Shown: positions 39,994-52,100 of the stretch, piece by piece
How positions within the stretch are numbered: the first letter of the stretch is position 1
How the letters are laid out: every line of letters begins with the position of its first letter
From: Antitrichia curtipendula
Lineage: Eukaryota; Streptophyta; Bryopsida; Hypnales; Leucodontaceae
DNA length: 64,000 nt
Direction of reading: 5' to 3'
Assembly: GCA_951230915.1 (NCBI GenBank)
Contig: OX579635.1
Span: forward strand, 41,106,001-41,170,000
Position numbers and translations under genes: made by a program
Notes under the pieces: model-generated
The model's database searches: none
What the model saw: only the letters and a program-made list of their open reading frames with translations
Told to the model about the DNA's origin: nothing

Positions 39994-42900
39994 TTAGAGA
40001 CGTGAAGCAGGTTGCGACGATGAAGCGTCTGTTGTGAGCTGCACGACGACCTGGAGACACCCATGGCAGAGTCAAGGTCACAAAATTGGAGAAAAAAATC
40101 AGGAGGACAAAGAAGATCAAGAGAAATAGAGTTTGAAGAGAGAGAGAGAGAGAGAGAGAGCGAGCCAAAGGCACAAACCTTGCCAAGGCTGTTTCCGGAG
40201 TGAAGATGCTCAACAGCATCCACCACCGAATGGACTCCCACAAACTTCTTCGGGTCTATCAAAATCTGTCAATACCGAACCCCTCGATCAGTTTCAGCAT
40301 TTGTGTGTCAAAAGAGATTCAATTTTGGAATTCGACTTTTGTCATATTCTAATTTTGAAAATTCTGGAAAAAGTTACCAAATCTGGAGATTCACAGTTCA
40401 TGAGGAGCTAAAAACATTTGACGAAAATTCCCTTTGCTTTTTCAGATAAAGCGAGTCATGGAAACAACGCATGAAAATTGAGGGAATTGAGGAAAATTGA
40501 TTTAACAACGTTTCATTGTTGGATTAGTGTTTCATACTTTGCTAAATTGGTGGGTGTTGAGAAAAGAAGATGACTGGTGAATAGAATTAGTGATGGAAAT
40601 TAAAACTTATAAAGTGAGAGATGGAGCTACATTCTCTCAGTCACCAACCACCTTCATACTCCTAAACGTGGGAAATGGAATTCCCTGGTTATTAGTGAGG
40701 TGAAACTACAGGTTCTTTTTCTCAATCAAAAAGTGAAACCGCAATTATTTAAAACTGAATCATGTAAGTTTCACAAGATTCTGTAAACACAAGCACATCA
40801 AAGTCTTCGCACAAGCACCAATGTAAAGATATAAATTGCCAAGGGTACGTTACCTTCAGTTTGCCTGAACTATATAAATTATAAAGCTTCTCAATATGTT
40901 CCTGATACATCTTGATGTAGTGGAGAAGGAGGAAGCCAGTCTGCAAATTCAGATTACAACCCACATTATCGTCAGGAGCAAAATAGTGGCGATGTTTAGG
41001 GGTTTATAATTTAGGGAATAGCTTGTTGAGGTCAATTCTCATGCAACCAAGGCATCGAAGAACAAAGAGAATTCCACGAAAATCTCATAAACATTCAAAC
41101 AATTCATTATCAAACACATAGAATTCCCAAAGGGCACCAATTAAGACTTCGTCAGGCATTTGTGAGGGTTTCTGTGGGTACCAAATACTCGCCACTGTTT
41201 GGACACAGAGAACTCCACGAAAGTCTCATGAAAATTTAAAGGATATTGGTTACCAATAACTTAGAATTACCGCGAAGGGCACCATGTCAAGCTTGTTTCA
41301 GACATTGTGAGGGTTTCTATGGTACCATATACTCACCACTGTTTGGGATTTCCAAAGAAGCTTCTCACAGAGTCCTGGATAATTGGCAGGCTTCCATGCC
41401 CCACCCTCACCCTCCGTGTACTGAGAGATCATGCCAATCACCACCATGCGGCCAAACAAGGCCAAAGCATTCATGCAGGTGTCGAACATCTGTCCTCCGA
41501 CTGACTCGTAAATGACGTTGACTCCCTTGGGAAACTCCTTCTTCAAGACCTGAGACAAAAGATTGAAAAAAGAGTGCAGTCACTCAGAACACGTATGAAG
41601 GACAATTAATCAAACGACCACGGGCGCAAGTAAAACCCTAAACCCTAAACCCTAAATCTGCAATCTGCAGGGCTATGTGAAAATGGATTAGGTGATGTAA
41701 AATTAGAGCCTCGGTACGAAAAATACCATGCCGAGCTGCAAGAGTGGCATGGGACGTTCTTTCCACAGCAAGGCTGGACTTTCACATTACCAGACATAAC
41801 CAGTTAACTATAAGCCAACTTGTGAGGCGCTCGTTCGTAGGCCGTATTCAGCTTACAAGCTCTTTGCACCCTAAACCCTACACCCTGGAAACATGAACGT
41901 CCTGACCCTGGACCAGTTATCTAGTACATAACCTCAATGGTTGAAATCATGTCAATCAAGGGTCTAAAATCACCGTAAAAGCATGACAGCATTACATGAG
42001 AAAAAATCATGCTCTCCATATCCAAAGCTTGGTGGCTAAATCCACAGAAATGGCCTCCATTGAGGTTAGGTGCTAAATGATTTTACCTCTTTGATGGATT
42101 CCTTCTTGTAGTCGATGACACGGTCGACGCCCAAGTCCCTGAGCAGCGCTGCCTTGTCTGCTCCACCGCATGTAGCCACCACTTTGTTTCCGGCGATCTT
42201 TGCCAACTGCACCGCAAATTGGCCAGTTCCTCCAGCGGCTGCTGTCACTAGAACTGTCTCCCCCGACTTCAATCTTCCTGCCTGTGGTTGCAAACAATTC
42301 CACTGTGAAAAAGCTGAACAAGTCATTATAAACACTATTTAAGAGTGAGCTTTCATTGAGAGATCAATTTAGACCTGTAGTTTAGGGTTTAGGGTTTGGC
42401 TTCAAAGAGTCAAATCCGTTGAGATCATTTTTTTATCACTACGAATCAATTTCAACGTGGGAGTCCACACCATTCTATTCAAAGATCAGCGGTCATAGAT
42501 TTTAAACCAGGTCATGCTTACAAAGAACTTGTTCATGGATGGTCAACCAAGGGCATGAATAGTTGATAATAAAGGGTCAGTAAGAGAAGACAGGATGAGA
42601 TCCCTAATAATTTTCGTATCCTCTCCCTCATGCGTTGTCGGTATGAGCGATTCCAGGTGTAGGAGAACTGACCTGCTCAAGGCCTATGGAGGCAGTGAGA
42701 CCTGAGGTTAGCATGGCCACAACTTCAGGAGTAGCTGCTGGTACTGAGAAAACGTGTTTTACAGGTACCTGCAGTGATGAATTTGCAGCATATATTCTTC
42801 AGGGAGGTCAACTTGTGACAGCGAGCAACTGGTCAAGAGACCGTGATGCCCATGCTCTCATTCTACATATAAAGCTAAAATGAGATGAGTGTTGACAGAT

Positions 42901-45900
42901 GTAAGAAAGAAAATGATGATTCATACGATCGCATATGAGTGGTTGTAGAATCAAGTAGGAACAGTGGAGTATTCTAAACATTCATACATCGAAAGGGGTG
43001 CAGTGCTTCAATGGCTAAAGAATGTTAAGCTTCTTGTTGCAGATCAAAGCTCAATTGGGGTTGCAAAATTGATCACCAGGAAGTCAGTGTAGGGAAGGGA
43101 TTTGGAGTGAGGTACCTCTCGGTATTCTGAGAATCCACCGGCTGAGAGCGTGGCAACCGGTGAGCCAGGTGCCAAATCCGCACGGGACACATTTTCACTA
43201 ACAGCGGCAATGAGCCCAACAGCCTGCGCCCAATGGAACTTTTCGGTTCAGAAAGTCACAAGATTTGAATACTAGAAGAAGGACCAGCTAAATTCAGCAT
43301 ATTCATACAATTGCTGCCAGATCGCAAATTTCATGACTTTAACCATCATAAATAAAATAGCATGAATTTATAAATAAAATGATGAACACGAAGTACTTTT
43401 AAGTTTAAATTTAGTTTTGTATGCTCCCTCAAAGATTAGAATTTGTTGCCACATTCCTCAAACGAGCACATCAAAATTGAAGTTCAGGCATATTTTGTTT
43501 TTTTCATGATGGTGAAGCTGAGATTAGATTATTTTGAATAACAGACATGAAGCATGCATATTAAAGCACTAAGAATGAAAAACCATCAAACAAAACCTAT
43601 GGATTTATGCATATTCAAAATTTGTTAAGTTATTAAAGCTATAATTTTCAAACATTCATTTCTATGAATTGGACAACTCCAATAGATGCTTAACAATAGA
43701 TATTCTATGGTCCCAATCTTAAGAATTCACTAAAATTGTCATTTGAGTTTTTAAGATTGGGACCCCACACCTACAGAGTCTTCTGGGCATTTAGGAGTTA
43801 AACAACTACAAAAGTTATTACATGCGAGGGATTGAGTAGGTTACCTCGAAACCGGCGTCAAGAGGTAATCCAGCAGCTGCAATTTGTGGAGAGGCATGGT
43901 ACCGCCCTGCACTGAAGTTAATCTGGAGCGATTCCAACAAGCATTTATCAAAAGAAAATAACAAACTTGAAAACCTCATCACTTGAAGAAACTACCTTGT
44001 TAGTGAAAATTTTGTGTTAATTTTAACACAATTTATCCAAATACAGATGACACTTTATCCACGCGGGATAAAATTGTGAAAAAGTGAATTGCACAAACGT
44101 CAGCTAACAAGAAGCCTGGTTCTCTTGTAGTGGATAACGGAGTTGGTGGAATCTGCGAAAACGAAGGATTAAGAAAGAAAAAAAGGACTTACGTCACTTG
44201 CGTTGATGCCCACATACAGGAACTTTATGAGAACGTGGCCAGGCTTCACAGGAGGTTTGTAAGGTACAGTCACAACTTTTGTCGCTGCTCGAAAATTTGA
44301 ACTCAAGGTGTGCACCACACTGTAGAAACCAAACACGAAAGTGAAAATCAAAAACATTTCCTCCTACTACTACATAGTAATAATAATATAAGTAAGCAGT
44401 AAAGGAAGAGTAATCCTTTTGTTTAAGACGAAACCTCAAATGGTATCACAGGGAATCTAAGATTTTCATTCACGAAAGGGGTCTAATAACGTTACAATAT
44501 GCGCGCACACAACTCATAAAACTGCTATTTTAGACATTGAAAAAGTAAAAAAAATTGCAGGTCATGATCATGTTGTTTTGTCATCCATCAGTAAAGGGGT
44601 TTGACGACTTACACTTTCTGGAATTTTGAAGGTATAGGAGGGGGTAAGGCTAAAGGAGCACCGCTCTGATTCTTCCTAGCAGAAGCCACCACGCTAAAGT
44701 ATTTCTTCTTCTCTTCTGCAGTAGGCCAAAATTGAGTGGGTTTGCCGGAGGGGATCCAAACACATGCTCCAGCCTGGCGCTCATCGTCAAGCAGCAAGAA
44801 TGCAGCTGTCCATGAGGTACAACACAACAGCACGTCATTCAGCAAATCCTAAACATGATGAAAACAAAGGTAAACAATGGCAAACAATTATCAAATTCTT
44901 TAGCAAACCCAGTTGAGACAAACAGGTAGAGAAAAAGTTTGTTTACCTTCTAATAGCCGATCTAAGGTTACGAATCCCACGCGTTTTATAAACTCCATCT
45001 CAGCCGGTCGGATGCTTGCCAAGAACGGTGTCTCCATAAACTGCTCACCCGAAACGTTCCCACCTCAGCCCAGGAGAAAGTGCACAGATGAATGTCCGAA
45101 GAAAGCGCCCAAATGTAAAATTTAGCCATAATATTCTTAAGTTGCCCTTTTATTTGTGGGCACCTGATGTATGTATACAAGGGTTCACCTACTCTGGATA
45201 CAGCATTCTTTTCTATTGCACCTAAAATATCTATATTCTTGCCAATCTGGTACGTGTTTTTATTTATAATTTCTATGATCCCACACGGCAACAACGATTC
45301 AATTTTTGCAGCATTGCTTCTATGATCTTGGGAGCATTGTCTGCAATGGCTCAAAACTTTAAAATTAACACGAGAAAGGATGCGAGTCCAAGAAGGAAGA
45401 TGCCAGTGGATTGTCCCCAAGGGAATAGGAGCTTTTTTCAAGAATATTATAGCATCTTACTATTAGAATCGTTATTTCAAAACCAAGGAATATGGTCAAA
45501 ACCTCAGGACAAAGCACGTTGGCACGAATTCCCATCGTCTTCAAACCCCGCAGCGCCCTTGTAAACATCACAACGCCACCTGTATCATGCATAAACTACC
45601 TGTGAATTCAACTTAAAGATTAAACCCACAAGAAATTAAAGGCTGTGATACAAATCAAAGGGGAGAAATAACCAACAACCCGAAATTGGAAATATACAAG
45701 ATAGGCGCAAACCTTTGGAGGCTGAGTATAAGGGTCCAAACTGCATTGGATACAAGCCTGCTGCAGAAGCAATATTCAGAATTTGGCCTCCTCGGTCTTT
45801 CATCGCTTGGACCTGTGCAGAAACGTATGCAATTAATTCAGCCATAACATTGAACAAGCATATGAAAATACATACAAGGCCACGTAATCTAAGAACATAA

Positions 45901-47758
45901 AAGGAAAAAAAAAAGGATCATATACCGCTAGTCTTGTGCCATCAATGACAGCTGTCAAATTGATGTCCATCACTTTCGCCCAATTCACCCCCTCTTCGTA
46001 AAATGGACCCTTCTCTGAAACGCCGGCGTTGTTGATACATATGTCCAGCCGTCCGAATACACTTTGATGCTGGGCAAATGCCGCAGTCAGCTCCGCTGAA
46101 TTCACACACCAGAATTGTCAACATCCGAAGTGAGCAAACCCCTAAACCCTAAACCCAAAGCACCTTCATGAATTGCCATTGAAAAAGAATGAGATTGAAC
46201 TTGCAACTTGCAACCAATTACATAATTTAACAAGTAACGACATTCAAAAACTTAGTGTTGCGTTCAATGTGAGCTCTCTAATGATCCAAAACTGTGCAAG
46301 ACTGTGTAAACTCAGCATTATGTCCTATAACCTTCTCAAGCCTCCTATCTCTTGAAGGTTATCCAATCCTTAATGTTCTTTAAAACAATGCCATGACCGC
46401 CAAGTGAAGGGATGCGAAACAAGTTTAACGTTGAAAACTTTAATGTCCACGCCCAAATTGTAACTTGGACATTCACATTCACAGTGCAATGCATTGCATT
46501 CAACAAAGTCTGAAAACTACTAAGGTAAGTACACCCATAATCAACTCTGTCCAAAATGAAACACCCTACATTTGGACCCCAAAAGCGTCCCAAAAACCTA
46601 GATAATGAGTACACAAGATGAGAATAATCAAAATCATGAGTCTATGAGAGCCTAGTATTAGTTTTTGGTACACCTAGAGACAGTACTTTGGAAATTCATA
46701 CGGTGTTCAAATAATGCACGCTAAAGTACGTTGAAATCCTCTTTCAATTCCCAATATGATCCAATTAAAACAATGTATGCATAATAAGAGTAACGCTGCT
46801 CAGTTGAAATTAGTGACGATTGTGGGAGCGCATACTTTACTGAAGTAAAAGTTAGCAATTAGTTTGACAAAGGCGACTAGATTGGATTTTTTTCTTTCCT
46901 CTTTCATTGGTTCCAAGGGAGACAATCATACCAGTATTGCTAACATCGCATTTTATGAAAATTGCAGAGGGAGACGTGGGCTTGTAACCCACTCGGGCAT
47001 GCTCCTCTGTGACTACACGCACTGTCTCCTCGCCTTGTTCGGATGCCAAGTCCAGCACTGATACTTGCACTCCTCGTTTCGCTAGAGCCAAGGCTAAAGC
47101 TCGTCCTGGAGAATCACACAAGAAAACAACAGAAGACCGATTATTCACAAAGTCCAAGTTTTTGTAAATGATGAAATAAAATGACCACCACATGATTTAC
47201 GTTGGACAATCAGGGTTCCTCAGGGTTCCAATATCCTTAAACCCTTAAAGGTACACCAAGTTCCCCGGACTGAGTTTTCAGTATAGTTTGAATGCCTCTG
47301 CCCTCTAAGGGTTAACCCTTAACCCATGTCAATGTATTTTCAGTCACTGTGACGTTTAAGGGTTCAAGATCAATTCTGTCACCTAATCTACCACAAAAAG
47401 GAGTTTCAAAACACCCTTAAATCTATTAGTCATTAGGGTTGTTTTGCATGTTCCTTAACTACAGCAAACCATATAACCCTATCCTTTAGTTGAGAGTTGG
47501 AATTAAAGGAGAATTCAGGTGTTTCGTGAACTCTCTGATCAACCTAAAATGAGATCCCACGCATGCCAAATTATCTAGTCCATAACCATCAAAGGTTGGA
47601 ATAACGCCGACGTTGGACAATCACAACCCAATACAATGAGAAACCCACAATTGATGGGAAAAAAAGAACTGATTGGCAAGTAAAAAGAGAGACAAAGACG
47701 AACCTATTCCACCTCCAGCTCCTGTGATCAGAGCAACTTGACCCTTCTCCACCTTCAT
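39994..47758 (-). CDS. NQR: SDR-MDR fusion oxidoreductase (NQR-like)
   Basis: Sixteen exons join in phase to 636 residues: 47758-47704, 47105-46932, 46095-45926, 45812-45713, 45579-45503, 45040-44947, 44805-44613, 44319-44193, 43922-43845, 43223-43116, 42768-42673, 42281-42087, 41549-41337, 40940-40854, 40265-40179 and 40050-39994. Residues 1-220 are a classical short-chain dehydrogenase: TGAGGGIG (12-19), LDICINNAG, Ser149 in NIASAAG, Tyr162-x3-Lys166 in YSASK. Residues from about 290 on are a zinc-free medium-chain quinone oxidoreductase: VKPGHVLIKFLYVGINASD, INFSAGRY, TAAAGGTG (437-444) and GVNVIYESVGGQMFDTC. The architecture and length match Arabidopsis NQR (At1g49670), linked to oxidative-stress tolerance; the MDR half resembles prostaglandin reductase-3 proteins. 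Exon 7 uses the AG at 44,807-44,806; an earlier AG at 44,850 breaks the frame. All introns are GT-AG. Substrate unknown. Confidence 0.9.
40136..40160. repeat. (GA)n microsatellite in NQR last intron
   Basis: About 12 GA units, giving a CT-rich run on the transcribed strand between exons 15 and 16. It is not the polypyrimidine tract of the acceptor, which is about 80 bp further on. Confidence 0.9.
41632..41656. repeat. Interstitial telomere-type repeats in NQR introns
   Basis: AAACCCTAAACCCTAAACCC followed by TAAA. Shorter copies lie at 41,868-41,885, 42,381-42,397 (opposite strand) and 46,137-46,155, all within introns of the same gene. The unit is the Arabidopsis-type plant telomere heptamer. 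Confidence 0.85.
43709..43764. repeat. Small intronic hairpin
   Basis: GGTCCCAATCTTAA and its exact complement TTAAGATTGGGACC are separated by 28 bases, within an NQR intron. Possibly the core of a very small MITE. Confidence 0.7.
47241..47369. repeat. Cluster of TTAAGGGTT / AACCCTTAA inverted motifs
   Basis: AAACCCTTAAAGG at the left, AAGGGTTAACCCTTAACCC in the middle and TTTAAGGGTTC at the right. The motifs resemble the ends of the TTAA-type elements and may be nested or solo ends in NQR intron 1. Confidence 0.5.
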
Positions 47759-48540
47759 TTTCTTCAGCTTTGATCAGTACTACTCTTCTGCAAAGACGCA
47801 AAAGAAAGTAACAGTAAGTCCATTTCAGTTCCTCTCAACCTTAGATTTGAGTGACATACAACAACCTAATCAAAATTACCTGAAAATATAACCTTTATTA
47901 AAGAAACAGTCTCTCTCTTCGTATCCCAATTGCTGATACTTGAACATGCACAGTAGCGATCTCAACCAAAACCTCGTCTAGATTAATTGATTGTACACAC
48001 AATTAATACTGTTTTCTGATTTATTTGCATACCAACACCGCCAACAAAAAACTGTCGCAGATCTTCAGTCACATAGCATATGCAATAGCAATTTCAACCA
48101 AAAACCTGGTCTAGATTATTCTGTTGATTTCTTCACACAGCAAGAATTGACGCAAAATCTAGGAAAGGCTCAAAACTAAACCAATCACCAAATGCTGCAT
48201 ACATTTGTGGGCATCCGGCATAAACCCACACAATCATCCGGCATTAGTGTGGACTCCGGCATCAAGTCGACCAACAATTCAGGAATATGGGATACCCTAA
48301 GAATTCAGACACAGCCCAAACCCAAATGATGTATCCCAAATTGAAGAATGGATCATTGGAGGACGGCAATTCCCCGATGTGAGCGATCCCGCACCTGAGA
48401 AAAGATTGTTGGGCGTCGAATTGGAAAGAAAAAGTTGCAATCTCGGCAACAATTGGGAGTGCGATGGGGAGAGTAGTAGTGAAGGAGACTGAGACTAACT
48501 TATTAGAATGAGTAGCGCGTGGTCCATTGTCAAGCGAAAT
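47759..48540 (-). promoter_or_regulatory. NQR leader with probable 5' UTR intron
   Basis: Thirty bases upstream of the NQR ATG the minus strand has a strong acceptor (CTTTGCAG at about 47,795-47,788). A matching donor CTCAG/GTGCGG lies at 48,395/48,394, preceded by a moderately GC-rich stretch suited to a first non-coding exon. The intron would be about 607 bp. No transcript evidence is available. Confidence 0.4.
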
Positions 48541-48759
48541 GGTTGCAAAACTTCTATGAAAGGTTGAGTTCAGAAATGGAGGGCGATGGAACTTTCAGGA
48601 AGGAATGTCACAGCACTTGGGTGAGTGGCTTCCTGGCGGAAAGCTCACTGCCATGTGTGTTGGTACAGTGCCACATCAGCGGTCACGGCGGAGCTTAGTT
48701 CTTTTGGATGAGGCATAACATAACTTAGATGCTCAAATGACATCCAAATGAAATTGCTA

Positions 48760-48834
48760 TTCCCTTTGCTTTTGAATAATACCAATATTTCCTTTGTAAA
48801 ACAGAAAGGAAGTGTTATTCGAAAACAGAGGGAG
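48760..48834. mobile_element. 75-bp Stowaway-type micro-MITE upstream of PBP
   Basis: Near-perfect hairpin: TTCCCTTTGCTTTTGAATAA at the left and TTATTCGAAAACAGAGGGAG at the right, with an inner ATTTCCTTT/AAAGGAA stem. Flanked by TA on both sides (48,758-48,759 and 48,835-48,836). Confidence 0.75.
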
Positions 48835-48879
48835 TATATAATATTACAAATGAGACAAGTTGGGACCTACTGAGATAAA

Positions 48880-48886
48880 TATAAAG
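48880..48886 (+). promoter_or_regulatory. Candidate TATA box for PBP gene
   Basis: TATAAAG lies 264 bp upstream of the PBP start codon in otherwise non-coding sequence, 46 bp after the micro-MITE. Position and context suit a core promoter, but no start-site data exist. Confidence 0.35.
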
Positions 48887-49149
48887 GAGGACAGATTCTA
48901 TCTAAAACATGTCCCCAGGTAATTAGGGCAACGTTTCCAGACAGAATACGTCGTCGTCTTCGTTTTTCCATTGGCTTCTTCGGAGCTCGCAAGTTTCTCG
49001 TGAATGTGCACGTTCCTTCTGGCTCTCCCTCAATTCTCCCATTAGAGAATCGGCTCGTTTATTCTCCTAGTTTCTGGAAACGCTTCCCCCCCCAAAATGG
49101 CATTGAATGATTAGAACCTTACTAGAGTCGATGTCGTGATTGCTTCGCA

Positions 49150-52100
49150 ATGGACTGCATTGTGCTCGCGTCCGGGTGCTCCTTGCCCGGACATTACCAG
49201 CACAAATCTTATCAATTTTTGCGCAAGAAAGCTTTTAGAATAAGATTTTGGCTGATGAATGGTGGAGCAATGCGCGTGGGATTGGGAATGGAGTCTTCGT
49301 TGGCTGCTTCCTCTTTGCAGAAAGCAGTTTTACGTGAGTTTGAGATGAGGTCTGTCGAGCGTTTGAAGGTATCAGGAACAGCGAAAGAAGGTGGCGAACA
49401 ACCGCGTATTAATAAACCGAGATTATTAGCGAAGAAGCTCCTTTCGGTTCGTAGTTTGGCGATTGCATTACTCTTCGGTGGAATCGCAGGTTTTTTACGG
49501 GCGTTGTTGAAATCCCTGCCTCCCGATTTTTCCGACCGGTGGAATAAGCTGATTCATGACCAACCCTTGCAAGAGTCGAAGCCCGTGGAGCTGGAAGCGC
49601 AACCGGCAACTGTCATTTATGATTGCCATGGTGTGGTGCTGGCGAGAATTGTGCAAAGAGAATATCGCACTGGGAAGAAAGTAGGGAATCGGAAAGCAAT
49701 TAAAACTGGAGCGCCACTGCATCCCAGTGACATTCCGTCCACTTTGTGGCAGGCGGTGGTGGCGTCGGAGGATCGGAGGTTCTTTGAGCATCGAGGGGTG
49801 GATCCGAGGGGGCTTGCTCGGGCCATTCTGTCACTCACGTCGAGTGGAGGGGGGAGCACTATCACTCAACAGGTTTGTAGTAAGAAAACCTAAAAATTTC
49901 TGTGGATTGTTGACAATTATGAATTTTGAAGTGAGCATTTCCGTGATTTCTTCATGCAGCTGGTTAAGAATGTGTTTCTTTCAAATGACCGGAAAACGGA
50001 CTCGGAAGCTCATGAACATAAAAATGTCAGACTTTTAAATTGTTTATTACTATGACTGGTATGAAGTGAATTCTGAAGTGAGCAATTGTGTGATTTCCTC
50101 ATGCAGTTGGTTAAAAATGTGTTCCTCTCCAATGACCGGAAATGGACCCGGAAGCTTATGGAGATGATCTTGGCGGTTATGTTGGAGCGGCAAATGTCGA
50201 AGTGGGACATACTGCATCACTATTTGAATAAGGTGATCACTTTGGAGCTACGGTTGTCCTTTAGTTTTTTTCATGACCATGCAACTCTTTCTAATGACAC
50301 TGCCTTCGGGGGGACGAATTGGCTTCTAAATGCACTCACATGGGTTTCCAACTTGGAAGTTGTGTGTGCACAACATGACAGATTTTGTGGAAATACTGGA
50401 AATTTGCAACTATAGAGGGTGTCATTAGAGATTGTTGACTGTACAAGCGGTGTGCGCATCTATTGTAAAGTTGAGTGTATTGGTGCTTGTGCTGACCGCC
50501 TGCAGTCTTTCCACTGGATTCCAAATCTGGACAATGGCTTCGATTTCAGATCTATTGGGGGCATGGTGTATATGGAGTAGAGGCAGCTGCAGCCCTTTAT
50601 TTTGGGAAGCACCCCTCAGTGCTAACCTTGGGCGAATGTGCAATGCTTGCGGGGATCATCCCAGCACCGGAATATCTTTCCCCGTATCGGGATCCCAGTC
50701 GAGGAAAGAAGCCACAAGCGAGAGCGCTTCGTCGAATGGTTGAGGTCGGTTTTCTTGATTCTGCTACAGCAGCGGCAGCGGTTAATGAGCCCCTTCGCTT
50801 GGGTGTAGAAGGAGACGATGGCTCATCAGGGCCATGGAGAGCTCCATACTTCGTGAGTGAGGTATGTATCATGCAACATATTTGCATTCCTTGTCGTCAC
50901 CTTACTCGACGATACAAGTTTCTTGTTAGACTTACGATTTATCTCTACCTCTAGGTTGAAGCGGAGGATGGTTAGTAACGTGTTGACTGTCTGTTGGATG
51001 TGACAGGTGCTATATGAGTTGTTTCAAAAGTATGGGAGGGATGAGGTTCTGCAAAATGGATTCCAGGTGCTGCCTACTGGGAAGATGCTCACGTGCTTTT
51101 ATCTTCCTTGGAAATGAGTTTTTCTTCGTATTCAAGATCGTGGACTATCTTTGCTCTAAGATTTTGCAGTTTTAGAGTCGGATGGATGGTCGCTTGCTTC
51201 TTCTATTTTCAATCTCCACCTTACTGTTCATGCTGTTCCGATTTGTTATGTACATTTCAGGTTTCTGATATGCGAAAATGGCATACTCTCAATGTCAGTG
51301 TTTTAGAGTTTCTGATCATATTTCCGTTCCAAGCAGGTGCATACTACAGTAGATCTAGCAATGCAGGAAGTAGCAGAGAAGGCAGTCGACGACGCAGGAA
51401 TTGAATATGATGACGAGCGAATAGTGTTGGCTGAAAAGTCCATAAAAAGATGTGTTGACGCCTTAAGCATCCTTGGGCAATCCCGTGAGCAAAAGATGGA
51501 ACAAGCTGCTCTTGCAGCTGCTAATCGGTGGGTTATAGTACAATTTTAATGTTCTCTATCGGTGTCTACAACTATTTTGTACTCTGTAGTTGCTGTGTAC
51601 GCTGGAAAAGTGAACAATTGGTCATCCGGTCTATTAAGGGTTTCACAGAGAGATATTCTCGTTCTCCATTCTCTTTCGTCGTGTCAGAGTCATTCTTGTA
51701 TCCACCTTTTTACTATGTTGGCATCTGTTGGCAAGTGTCCTGTCGTGGTAACTTTTTAAATCGTCGACTGCCTAGCTCCTCATTCAAGGTGAGCACTTAG
51801 TTTTGTTGTTTACTGACTGGGGATTTCCGTATTCAGTTGAATTATATTATTTCTTCAATTGGGTGTAGGGCTCGTGACCAAGCGCAAAAGTATATTTTGA
51901 GAGAAGCTGGAAAGGGTAATCAGATGACTGAAGAAGACAGGTAGCCCTTTGTGGCGAGTGCTCTTTCATCTCAAGTTCTCTGTTTTCTGGGTCAATCAAA
52001 CTGCTTATTGCTTATTATGAATTGTACAATCATGGAGCAGTTTGTGGGTCATGCTTATAATTCTTTGAGTGCTTAATAATACTCTTATAAATCCTGCAGT

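Noticed and set aside
44806..44850. Earlier acceptor for NQR exon 7 (AG at 44,850-44,849), adding DLLNDVLLCC
   Set aside because: It leaves the junction out of phase. The AG at 44,807-44,806 restores the frame and joins family-like sequence.
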